A stretch of DNA of 18,985 nt from GAS188 sp035949255. GTDB taxonomy: Bacteria; Pseudomonadota; Alphaproteobacteria; Rhizobiales; Beijerinckiaceae. Both the position numbers and the translations under genes were made by a program. Under the pieces are notes generated by a model. The model ran no database searches and was not told the origin of the DNA. It worked only from the letters and a program-made list of their open reading frames with translations. Positions 1 to 7,361 of this stretch are shown here, piece after piece (position 1 is the first letter of the stretch; each line of letters opens with the position of its first letter). The DNA lies in assembly GCA_035949255.1 (NCBI GenBank), contig DASZIL010000213.1, forward strand, positions 1 to 18,985, written 5' to 3'.

Positions 1-625
1 CGTCGACCATCTCGCCATCGACCGCCGCCGCCTTGCTGGCGAATTCGTGATGAAGCGGCTTGCCGGCCGCTGCGATCTTGAACATCGCCACGACGACGAT
101 TGTGGCGATGACCACGAGCGCAGCCGCCATATCGCCGCTGACGGTCGAGACGAGCGCAATCGCCGCCGCGGTCGCGACGCAGGGCGGCAGCACGTTCCAG
201 ACGAACATGTTCTCGACGGCGAAGAAGGCATTCGAGGTCGCTGTGATGCGGCTCGTCAGGACGCCGGGGAGCCGTTCGGCGAAATAGCCGGGCGGGTGCC
301 CGGTGAGATGACGGAAGAGGTCGCGGCGTAAATCGCCGGTGACACGCACGAAGGCGTAGCTTGCGACCCAGCTCGCACATCGCCACAGCAAATTGTCCGA
401 CGCGATCAAGCCTGCCAGAAGCGCGAACGCCGACCAGGGATCGCCATGGACGGAAGAGTCCGAAAGCGCATCGACGAGAGCGCGCACGCCATATTGCGCA
501 CCCACCGAGCACCCCACGCCGCCTAGCACCGCAATCAAGATCAAGCCATGCGATACCGGACGCGCCTTGATGTAACGCGCCATGAAACCGAGCGGTCTTT
601 TGACGTAAACGCAAAGATCGTCCAT
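1..625 (-). CDS. ABC exporter (fused membrane/ATPase type), N-terminal part, cut by window edge
   Basis: I translated this frame directly; it opens with ATG at 623-625 and stays open to the left edge (208 codons). A purine-rich AAAGGCGG lies about 7 bases upstream of the ATG. The visible part is the transmembrane domain of a type-I ABC exporter. A short cytoplasmic start contains KRPLGFMARYIKARP, and hydrophobic helices follow near residues 27-45, 65-80, 145-165 and 168-185. Between them lies the signature stretch LRRDLFRHLTGHPPGYFAER, then PGVLTSRI, the intracellular coupling segment typical of MsbA/HlyB-like exporters. The nucleotide-binding domain would lie beyond position 1, so Walker motifs cannot be checked and the substrate is unknown. 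Family members usually have about 600 residues. The family call is firm; the function beyond 'exporter' is not. Confidence 0.85.
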   Translation of the reverse strand, partial: MDDLCVYVKRPLGFMARYIKARPVSHGLILIAVLGGVGCSVGAQYGVRALVDALSDSSVHGDPWSAFALLAGLIASDNLLWRCASWVASYAFVRVTGDLRRDLFRHLTGHPPGYFAERLPGVLTSRITATSNAFFAVENMFVWNVLPPCVATAAAIALVSTVSGDMAAALVVIATIVVVAMFKIAAAGKPLHHEFASKAAAVDGEMVD

Positions 626-1069
626 TCGAGCCGCCTTTCGATCCGATCGTTGATCGCCGAGGCCGCTTGGGGACGCGACCTATCGAGCTGGCAGTAACTT
701 CGCTCGCGGGGTGCAAACTGGACGCGTCAAAGTCCGAACGCGTCGATTTCGAATAGGTTTCTCAAGCTTCGCGCGGGCCAGCGGAAGATCCGCGCGCCTG
801 GCTTCGCAGCGATGCTTCTTCGCTGCTGCAGATGTGGGGGTGTCGTTGAGTTTTCGCCCTGTTTCCTCCTCCGGCTCCTGAACTGTCACTCAAAGCGTAT
901 CGCGCAACCTCGCTCTTCGACCGGAGCGATCCCCCCAAGCTACACGGCGCGATCTCGAGCCTCCTCACATGGCATAACATAAGATTTTCATGGCTCTCAA
1001 GACGTGCGAAGCCTCTCGAACTCCCAATTGCGATGTCACACATCTTACGCAAGGGCGAGATGAACCTTG

Positions 1070-1108
1070 GCTGACCTTTCTCGCGGCCCCGACATAGCTG
1101 ACCTTTCT
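1070..1108. repeat. 12-base direct repeat, 27-base period
   Basis: GCTGACCTTTCT occurs exactly at 1070-1081 and again at 1097-1108, separated by 15 bases. It lies in the gap just downstream of the MFS gene. Sub-terminal repeats of this size occur in transposon ends and in binding-site pairs. Nothing else here identifies an element, so the function is unknown. Confidence 0.5.
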
Positions 1109-1119
1109 TCATTGCATAT

Positions 1120-1140
1120 CCCCTTTCCAAGAGTAAGGGG
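1120..1140 (-). terminator. Short stem-loop just after the MFS gene, weak terminator candidate
   Basis: CCCCTT at 1120-1125 pairs with AAGGGG at 1135-1140 across a 9-base loop, one base beyond the stop of the MFS gene on the minus strand. The position suits transcription end or mRNA protection. No T-run follows on the minus strand (ATATGCAATG comes next), so it is not a classic intrinsic terminator. Confidence 0.3.
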
Positions 1141-1141
1141 C

Positions 1142-2431
1142 TTATTCGTCCAAGGGGCGGGTTTCCGGCATCCGCATCGCCAAGAGCACGAGGCCGCAAG
1201 CCCCTGCGCCCGATAAACCAAGCAATGCCGCCTCGCCGCCGAAATGGTCGGCAAGATATCCGGCGATCGTGGTGCTGAGCGAGGCGCCGATGCCGACGCC
1301 GGTGCCGACCACCCCTTGCGAGAGATTGAAGCGTCCGGTGTTGCGCGTCAGGTCCGCGATCACGACCGGAACGAGCACGCCGAGCACTGCGGCGGAGATG
1401 CCGTCGAGCGCCTGCACGAGGCAGAGCAAAAACGGTTGCGTCACGACGGCGAGAAGAATGCCGCGCAGCGGCAGGACCGCGAAAGCCAGAAGGAGAAGCG
1501 GGCGGCGCCCCCAATGCCTGGCCGACCGACCCACGCGCGGCGAGAACGCCGCAACCACGAGCTGAGGCACGACAATGCAGGCGGCGACGAGCAGGGTCGC
1601 CCAATTGCTCGAGCGCATGGTGATCATGCCGCTCACGAGCGGCAGCATCGCCGCATTCGCGAGATGGAAGAGCGCGATGCATAGGGCGAAGAGAAGGAGC
1701 GGCCGATTGGCCGCCACGCGCCGCAACCCCTGCGCCAAATTGGCCGGATGGCGGCGAGACACTCCCGCATGGGCGCGAATGGGATCGATCTCCCCCTCTC
1801 TTATCCTGGTAAGGGAAATGAGAGCCGGAACGCTCAAGACCGCGGTGACGTAGAACACGCTTTCCTTGGAGAGGAAATAGCCGCAGGCACCCATGCCGGC
1901 AGCGGCAAGACCGTTGCCGATCGAGAGGAAGCGCACATTGCGGCCGAGCCTTTCGCTGATCCCTTTATGCCCGACGAGGCCGAGGCTGATCGCGACGATT
2001 GCGGGGCCGAGCACGCAGCTTGCCGCGGCGTGCAAGACGTTCGCCGTGAGCACGACGGGAAAGATGGGCATCAAGGCGAGTGCCAAGGCGCTCATGCTGA
2101 TGAGGACAAGGGACACCGCGGCGATGCGCCGCTCCGAGCGCGCCGCGTCCACCAAGGCTCCGCCCGGTATTTGCCCGACGAGTGCGACGAGCCCCCCGAT
2201 CGTGAGCACGAGACCGATGTTCACCTGGGTCCATTTATTGGCAGTGAGGTAGACGGCGATGAACGGGCCAAAGCCCGTTTGAACGTCGGCAACGAAGAAG
2301 GTGAACCAATCGAGCCCGCGCAGACTTTCGCGCGAGGGCTGAGGGGCCTCCCTCGACTCGACCGTCGGGCGCGCGGAGAGAGGCGCATTGCCTTCTCGGC
2401 CATCGCGTCGCTCGGAGGACGAAGCTCGCAT
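1142..2431 (-). CDS. MFS transporter, 12 transmembrane segments
   Basis: The 429-residue protein has a polar N-terminus of about 40 residues, then FFVADVQTGFGPFIAVYL as the first transmembrane helix, and about 12 hydrophobic segments in two halves joined by a polar loop near residues 215-235. The loop after TM2 reads GGALVDAARSERR, a degenerate form of the MFS motif GxLaDrxGrR, and a second copy in the other half reads SPRVGRSARHWGRR. These place it in the major facilitator superfamily, inner membrane, proton-coupled or uniport. The substrate cannot be told. The ATG at 2429-2431 is the only good start but lacks a clear Shine-Dalgarno sequence. It lies 23 bases after the PRC-barrel gene, so it may depend on translation from that gene. 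The length fits the family and there are no breaks. Confidence 0.87.
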   Translation of the reverse strand: MRASSSERRDGREGNAPLSARPTVESREAPQPSRESLRGLDWFTFFVADVQTGFGPFIAVYLTANKWTQVNIGLVLTIGGLVALVGQIPGGALVDAARSERRIAAVSLVLISMSALALALMPIFPVVLTANVLHAAASCVLGPAIVAISLGLVGHKGISERLGRNVRFLSIGNGLAAAGMGACGYFLSKESVFYVTAVLSVPALISLTRIREGEIDPIRAHAGVSRRHPANLAQGLRRVAANRPLLLFALCIALFHLANAAMLPLVSGMITMRSSNWATLLVAACIVVPQLVVAAFSPRVGRSARHWGRRPLLLLAFAVLPLRGILLAVVTQPFLLCLVQALDGISAAVLGVLVPVVIADLTRNTGRFNLSQGVVGTGVGIGASLSTTIAGYLADHFGGEAALLGLSGAGACGLVLLAMRMPETRPLDE

Positions 2432-2454
2432 GCGGTTGGACGTCTGGTATCGAA

Positions 2455-3111
2455 TTATTTGTCAGGTGTCGTGGGAGCGGGTCTCGGCTCCGCGTTTTCC
2501 TGGACCGGCGGCTCGATTTTCGGTTCCAGTATCGTGATCTGGTCGGCGGGCTTGTACTCATGGGACCCAACGACATCCTCGCGTGTGAGGTCGAGGATGA
2601 TACGGATGGTCTTTCCGCCCGACACGAAATGCACGGCCCGCCAATCAACCGCGATCTTGCGGCTGCCGACGCCAAGAAACCCTCCGAAATCGATGATCGC
2701 CGCGCGAATCCCACCGGTTCTGTCGACGATCACATCGACGATCTGGCCCATCTTCTCGCCCGTGCGGCTCAGCGCCTCCTTCCCCAGAATACCTTGAACG
2801 TCTTGGCTATCGAGGACGATCGTGGGGGTCTTGGCAGCCCCTTGCTCGGGTTGAGGCGCCTGTGGCTGCGCGGGTTGGGGAGCTTGTGGTTGAGGTGCTT
2901 GCGCCTTGGGTTGCGGCTGCGCCCCTTCCTCCTGAGGGGTTTTCTCCTGCGGCTGAGCCTCCTGAGGTTGCTTGGAATCTTGACCGGCTTGCGATTGCGT
3001 TCCCGAAGCCGCGGGCGCCGTAGGCTCCTGGGGAGCCGCTCGTTCCGCGATGCAAAATATCGAGAAGGTCAGGACGGCCAAAGCCGTCATCTTCCCGCGA
3101 TGTGCAAGCAT
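2455..3111 (-). CDS. Exported PRC-barrel protein with Pro/Gln-rich linker
   Basis: Translation from ATG 3109-3111 gives 218 residues. This start is chosen because GGAGGGGA (plus-strand positions 3114-3121) sits directly upstream; the longer frame to 3282 has neither a ribosome-binding site nor sensible sequence. Residues 1-28 form a signal peptide (basic start, hydrophobic TALAVLTFSIFCIA, AERAA near the cleavage site). Residues 29-92 are low complexity, dominated by P, Q, A and E with QAPQPQAPQP-type units. Residues about 104-178 match a PRC-barrel: GKEALSRTGEKMGQIVDVIVD, GGIRAAIIDFGGFLGVGSRKIAV and DWRAVHF. A charged, proline-rich tail ends the protein. PRC-barrels bind partner proteins or ligands, classically in the photosynthetic reaction-centre H subunit and RimM. 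Exported versions are common in Hyphomicrobiales without an assigned function. It probably shares an mRNA with the MFS gene. Confidence 0.85.
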   Translation of the reverse strand: MLAHRGKMTALAVLTFSIFCIAERAAPQEPTAPAASGTQSQAGQDSKQPQEAQPQEKTPQEEGAQPQPKAQAPQPQAPQPAQPQAPQPEQGAAKTPTIVLDSQDVQGILGKEALSRTGEKMGQIVDVIVDRTGGIRAAIIDFGGFLGVGSRKIAVDWRAVHFVSGGKTIRIILDLTREDVVGSHEYKPADQITILEPKIEPPVQENAEPRPAPTTPDK

Positions 3112-3239
3112 TGTCCCCTCCGGCGATGACAGAAGCTCAAGTCCAGATCGCAGCGACGGCTCCTTCAGCTGCCCTTCTCGATGACGCCTATGGTTTACTC
3201 GCCGGCCGCCGGCCGCGCTCCGACCCATCAAGCAGGAAC

Positions 3240-3259
3240 GGCCGGGCAAAAGCCCGGCC
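3240..3259. repeat. Perfect GC-rich palindrome, GGCCGGGC-AAAA-GCCCGGCC
   Basis: An 8-base-pair stem with a 4-base loop lies between the glycine-zipper gene (ends 3331, minus) and the PRC-barrel gene (starts 3111, minus). It could stop transcription leaving the upstream gene, although no T-run follows on either strand. The same GGCCGGGC core occurs in the repeat at the right end of the window, which suggests a dispersed intergenic repeat family. Confidence 0.6.
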
Positions 3260-3330
3260 ACACCCCAAGACGTAGAGCCCACCCAGACACGGAACGTCGA
3301 CGAAGCCGGCGTTCTCGGGCCTTGCTGGTC

Positions 3331-3660
3331 CTATTGAGGCGACGTCGTGTTCTTGCGAGGCGATGCCGATCCGGCACCAGCCGACGCCATGTGATGATAG
3401 TGATGGTGGTAGGCGCGATGGTGGTGGTAAGTGGCCGGCTGAATGCCGAGCGCGCCGTTCACGCCGCCGGCGACCCCGCCCGCGACGCCGCCGACAGTTG
3501 CGCCCACAACCGTGCCTACCGGGCCCGCGGCCCGATCGCCCGCCGAGCCTCCGACCGCCGCCCCCTGTTGAGCACCCCGCACGATCCCTTGAGCCTGAGC
3601 GACGACGGGCATGGCCAAGAATGTCAATCCGGCAGCGAGCGCCAAAAATCGAGTGGTCAT
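3331..3660 (-). CDS. Small exported glycine-zipper protein with His-rich tail
   Basis: The protein has 109 residues from ATG 3658-3660, chosen because AGGAGAGAG lies just upstream and a clean signal peptide begins there. The frame extends 8 codons further to 3684. The signal peptide ends with VAQA, cleavage after residue 23 or so. Residues 24-72 are a glycine-zipper region rich in GxxxG spacing (GAAVGGSAGDRAAG, then GATVGGVAGGVAGGVNGALG), a pattern found in membrane-associated or self-packing helices. Residues 78-90 form a histidine cluster with nine His (YHHHRAYHHHYHH), which could bind metal ions. The tail is short and polar. Similar small proteins are frequent in Hyphomicrobiales and mostly unassigned. 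The location is periplasm or outer envelope. Expression and function cannot be read from sequence. Confidence 0.75.
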   Translation of the reverse strand: MTTRFLALAAGLTFLAMPVVAQAQGIVRGAQQGAAVGGSAGDRAAGPVGTVVGATVGGVAGGVAGGVNGALGIQPATYHHHRAYHHHYHHMASAGAGSASPRKNTTSPQ

Positions 3661-3796
3661 GGCTCTCTCCTCTGATAAAATCACGATGAGAGCCTAACGA
3701 CCTAAAACCGTCTAAGTTCCGCTCTTTGCCGCGCTCGAAAGGCGCCTTGCCGACAAGAAAGGCCAGGTCTCCTCGACGCCGGCGCGGCCTAAGAGG

Positions 3797-6193
3797 CTAC
3801 ACGGCTCTCAAATGCCTGATGGGGCGACCCGGCGCGATCATTTGCGCGGCGCCCAGGATCGCCTGCGCGTCGATCCCATAATGGCGGTAAAGATCGGAAA
3901 TCGTGCCCGTCTGGCCGAAGTGCTCGACGCCGAGAGAGCGCGTTCTGTGGCCCATCACGGAACCGATCCAGGCGAGTGTCGCCGGATGTGCGTCGATGAC
4001 GGTGACCAGGCCGCAATGGGGCGGGACCTCGGCAAGCAGGCGCTCGATATGGCTCGTGGCGTGCACGAGGCCTCGCTCGCGGGCCCGTTGAGCCGCGGTC
4101 CAGCCGGCGTTGAGCCGGTCGGCCGAGGTCACTGCAAGAAGGCCAACGTCTCGCCGGTCCTCGGCGATCAAGCCGACCGCTTCGATGGCCTCCGGGGCAA
4201 CAGCTCCGGTATAAGCCACGACGACTTGCGCGTTCGGCCCGGGCCTGCGCAGCCAATACGCCCCATCGATGATGTCGTCGCGCAACGACGGGTCGATCTC
4301 GCGTTGCGGCTGCTCGAGCGCGCGGGTCGAAAGGCGCAGATACACCGAGCCGCCCGTCTCGTCGCGCAACCAGCTCCTTTCGCTCGGCTGGGCCTCGCCC
4401 GAGCGCTGCAGATAATCGAAGGCGAAGCGGAAGATGACGGAGAGCTCATCGACGAAGGCGGGCTCGAAAGCGGCGAGCCCGTCCTGGGCGAGCCCGATGA
4501 GAGGGGTGGCGATCGATTGATGCGCACCACCTTCCGGCGCAAGCGTCACGCCGGACGGCGTTGCGATGAGGATGAAGCGCGCATCCTGATAACAGGCGTA
4601 GTTCAGTGCATCGAGCCCTCGCTCGATGAACGGATCGTAAAGCGTGCCGATCGGGATGAGGCGCTCGCCGAAAAGCGAATGCGAAAGCCCGAGCGCGGAG
4701 AGCAGGATGAACAGGTTCATCTCGGCGATGCCAAGCTCGAGATGCTGCCCCTTGGGCGAGAAATCCCAGGTGAAGGTCGACGGGATGCGTTCCGCCTTGA
4801 ACAGATCCTTCATGTCCTGGCGCGCGAAGAGGCCGCGCCGATTGACGAAGGCGCCGAGATTGGTCGAGACGGTCACGTCGGGTGAGGTGGTTACGATCCG
4901 CTCGGCAATCTTCTCGCTCGAGCGGCCGAGCTCGTTCAACAGCAAGCCGAAACCCTGTTGGGTCGACATGCGTGGCTGATGCGGAGTGGCGAGCGTCTCG
5001 GGAACGGGCAGAAGCGGAGCGTCGAGGCGGCGCCTGCCCTTCGCCACGAAGGGCACTTCGTTGACGAAGCGCTCCATCGTTTCGCGCGGAAGCTTCACCC
5101 CTTCGAACTTGTCCCATTCATGGCCTTGGCGCACGCCCATTCCGTCGCGATAGCCGTCGAGCTGGGTCGGCGTGAGAAGGCCCGCGTGATTGTCCTTATG
5201 GCCGGCGAGCGGCAAGGTGAATCCCTTGATCGTATAGGCGATGAAGACCGTCGGCCGGTCGTGGTCGATCGCCTCGAAGGCATGCAGCAAATTCGGCAGA
5301 TCATGCCCGCCGAGGTTGCTCATCAAGGTCGCGAGCTCCGCGTCCGAACGACGCTCGAGGAGGCGGGTCATGTCGCCCTGGTCGCCGAGATCGTCCAGGA
5401 GCCGCTTGCGCCAAGCAGCGCCGCCCTGGAAGGTCAGCGCCGAATAGAGCTGGTTCGGCGCCGTGTCGATCCATTGGCGCAATCGTTCTCCGCCCGGCTC
5501 CTTGAACGCAGCTTCCTGCAAGGAACCATATTTGAGAATGACGACATCCCAGCCGAAGGCGCGGAAAATGGCCTCGAAGCGGGCGTAGAGGCCCTCGCGG
5601 ATCACGGCATCGAGGCTCTGGCGGTTATAATCGATGATCCACCAGCAATTGCGCAAGCCCTGCTTCCACCCTTCGAGCAAGGCCTCGAAAATGTTGCCCT
5701 CATCCATCTCCGCATCGCCCACAAGCGCGATCATGCGCCCTTCGGGCCGATCCTTCGCCCAGCCATGGGCCTTCACATAATCCTGCACCAGGCTCGCGAA
5801 GAGCGTCTGCGCGACGCCCAAGCCCACCGAGCCGGTCGAGAAATCGACATCGTCGACATCCTTCGTCCGTGACGGATAGGATTGCGCGCCCTTGTAGCCG
5901 CGGAAATTCTCGAGATTCTCGCGCGTCTGGTTGCCGAAGAGATATTGGATGGCGTGAAAGATCGGGCTCGCATGCGGCTTCACCGCGACGCGATCCTCAG
6001 GCTTGAGCACGGCGAAATAGAGCGCGGTGAGAATGGTCGAGAGCGAGGCGGAGGAGGCCTGGTGCCCGCCGATCTTGAGCCCGTCCTCGCTGGCGCGAAG
6101 ATGATTGGCGTTGTGGATCATGAATGTGGAAAGCCACAACACCTTGCGCTCGAGCTCGGCGAGGAAGGGAAGACGCTTGTCCATGCGGCTCAT
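3797..6193 (-). CDS. Homodimeric pyruvate/2-oxoacid dehydrogenase E1-like (transketolase-type) enzyme
   Basis: The 798-residue thiamine-diphosphate enzyme has transketolase-family architecture. Residues 43-74 carry GGHQASSAS and the KPHASP motif (His near 74). FSTGSVGLG is at 118-126. The cofactor site is GDAEMDEGN at 159-167, ending at Asn 190. YTIKGF is near 320 and GHKDNHAGLL near 331-340. The second domain holds LELGIAEMN (likely catalytic Glu 491) and APEGGAHQS near 552-560. These resemble AceE and MdeB-type E1 proteins more than true transketolases. The canonical GDG is GDA here. The likely reaction is decarboxylation of pyruvate or a related 2-oxoacid. No E2 or E3 gene is adjacent, so the acceptor is unknown. 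The start is ATG 6191-6193; ATG 6182-6184 is possible. GGGGAGG lies upstream but rather far (about 15 bases). The E1-like call is strong, the substrate open. Confidence 0.85.
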   Translation of the reverse strand: MSRMDKRLPFLAELERKVLWLSTFMIHNANHLRASEDGLKIGGHQASSASLSTILTALYFAVLKPEDRVAVKPHASPIFHAIQYLFGNQTRENLENFRGYKGAQSYPSRTKDVDDVDFSTGSVGLGVAQTLFASLVQDYVKAHGWAKDRPEGRMIALVGDAEMDEGNIFEALLEGWKQGLRNCWWIIDYNRQSLDAVIREGLYARFEAIFRAFGWDVVILKYGSLQEAAFKEPGGERLRQWIDTAPNQLYSALTFQGGAAWRKRLLDDLGDQGDMTRLLERRSDAELATLMSNLGGHDLPNLLHAFEAIDHDRPTVFIAYTIKGFTLPLAGHKDNHAGLLTPTQLDGYRDGMGVRQGHEWDKFEGVKLPRETMERFVNEVPFVAKGRRRLDAPLLPVPETLATPHQPRMSTQQGFGLLLNELGRSSEKIAERIVTTSPDVTVSTNLGAFVNRRGLFARQDMKDLFKAERIPSTFTWDFSPKGQHLELGIAEMNLFILLSALGLSHSLFGERLIPIGTLYDPFIERGLDALNYACYQDARFILIATPSGVTLAPEGGAHQSIATPLIGLAQDGLAAFEPAFVDELSVIFRFAFDYLQRSGEAQPSERSWLRDETGGSVYLRLSTRALEQPQREIDPSLRDDIIDGAYWLRRPGPNAQVVVAYTGAVAPEAIEAVGLIAEDRRDVGLLAVTSADRLNAGWTAAQRARERGLVHATSHIERLLAEVPPHCGLVTVIDAHPATLAWIGSVMGHRTRSLGVEHFGQTGTISDLYRHYGIDAQAILGAAQMIAPGRPIRHLRAV

Positions 6194-6377
6194 GTTACAC
6201 GACGAAAGCCTCCCCTGTCTCGGTGATCTCGTCGTGCGAAATCGATGAAGGGGTGAGCGCGAAGCCGGATGTGCTTTTGCCTTGAGCAAGGACGAGCACT
6301 TCCAAGCAATCCGGTGCGGCGCCTGTTCTCGGCGAAAGAATTCCCTAGATTATGGTCATGACAAGGACTTGAGATCC

Positions 6378-7346
6378 ATGCCTCGACACCTATTGTCCTT
6401 GCGCGGCGAGAAAGCTTCTGAGAGAAAGAGCCCGTCCCGCCGCGAAAGTCTGATGCTCGGTGCCGGCGCCCTCGCGCTCGGCTTCACTCCCTCGCGCGCG
6501 CCCGCCGCGGACGACTTGATCCTTCGCTCGATTCCCCATTCCGGAGAGAAGCTCACGACCGTCGGGCTCGGCACCGCGCGCGTTTTCGACGTCGGCACGG
6601 ATGCGGCGCAGCGCGCCGAGCTCGAGGGCGTCGTGTCGGCCCTGGTCGCGGGCGGCGGTTCGGTGATCGATACCTCCTCTGATTACGGCAGCGCCGAACC
6701 GGTTGTCGGCGATCTCGTGCAAAAGCTTGGGGTGCGGCAGCAGGTCTTCATCGCGACCAAGATCCGCAGCGGCACGGATGCCAAGACCGCGCATGCCGAG
6801 TTCGAGCGCGGGCTCAAGCGGCTGAAGACCGACAGCGTCGATCTCCTTCAGCTCCACAATGTTTCGCGCGCCGATGAGAGCCTTGCCCGGTTGCGCGAGT
6901 GGAAGGCGATGAAGCTTTGTCGCTATGTCGGTGTCACTTCGACCTATGAGGGTGATTACGACGCGATGGAAGCGATCATCCGGCGTGAAAAGCCGGATTT
7001 CGTGCAAGTCGCCTATTCGCTCGGCGATCGCGAAGCCGAGAAGCGCATCCTTCCAGCGGCCGTGGAAGTCGGCGCCGGCATCCTTACCGCGCTCCCCTTC
7101 GGACGAAGCAATCTTTTCCGCGTGGTCAAGGGCAGGCCGCTCCCCGATTGGGCGAAAGACTTCGACGCGGCGAGCTGGGCTCAGCTCTTCCTCAAATTCC
7201 TGATCGCCAATGAGGCCGTGACGGCGGTCATTCCCGGCACCGACAAGGCCGAGCATATGAAGGACAATCTTGGGGCGGCTCGGGGCCGTCTACCGGACAA
7301 ATCGCAGCGTGCGAAGATCGTCGAGTTCTGGCAAGCGCTGAATTGA
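6378..7346 (+). CDS. Aldo/keto reductase with twin-arginine signal
   Basis: ATG 6378 is preceded by AAGGA with 10-base spacing and gives 322 residues; upstream codons to 6282 look non-coding. Residues 19-40 read PSRRESLMLGAGALALGF, a twin-arginine (Tat) signal with the RR pair at 21-22, then a hydrophobic stretch and an Ala-rich cleavage region, so the folded enzyme is probably exported to the periplasm. The aldo/keto reductase barrel follows with an intact catalytic tetrad: Asp 98 and Tyr 103 (VIDTSSDYG), Lys 128 (FIATKI) and His 160 (LLQLHN). IPGTDKAEHMKDNLGAA near the C-terminus matches the family NAD(P)H-binding segment. It should reduce aldehydes or ketones. The physiological substrate is unknown. 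It is divergent from the E1-like gene and convergent with the ChaC gene. Confidence 0.9.
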   Translation: MPRHLLSLRGEKASERKSPSRRESLMLGAGALALGFTPSRAPAADDLILRSIPHSGEKLTTVGLGTARVFDVGTDAAQRAELEGVVSALVAGGGSVIDTSSDYGSAEPVVGDLVQKLGVRQQVFIATKIRSGTDAKTAHAEFERGLKRLKTDSVDLLQLHNVSRADESLARLREWKAMKLCRYVGVTSTYEGDYDAMEAIIRREKPDFVQVAYSLGDREAEKRILPAAVEVGAGILTALPFGRSNLFRVVKGRPLPDWAKDFDAASWAQLFLKFLIANEAVTAVIPGTDKAEHMKDNLGAARGRLPDKSQRAKIVEFWQALN

Positions 7347-7361
7347 GCCCTGTCCTTGGCC

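Larger units (their letters stand above)
626..1141. other. 516-base gap without a convincing gene
   Basis: This gap separates the ABC exporter start from the MFS transporter stop. Minus-strand frames stay open across it, one of them out of the MFS shadow, but they lack a believable start with a ribosome-binding site and have no recognisable domain. The codon pattern looks like high-GC read-through. The left end must hold the promoter and leader of the ABC exporter; three CGATC-type repeats lie at 638-656. The right end holds a 12-base direct repeat and a short stem-loop, listed separately. A decayed mobile-element end is possible but not shown. Confidence 0.5.

Noticed and set aside
762..1682. 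306-codon minus-strand frame covering the end of the MFS gene and the gap
   Set aside because: Most of it is a shadow of the MFS gene in another frame, the rest has no domain, and the composition is Arg/Ala-rich as in false high-GC frames.
1748..2797. 349-codon plus-strand frame
   Set aside because: It is antisense to both the MFS and PRC-barrel genes, which have clear domains, and itself has no recognisable motif.
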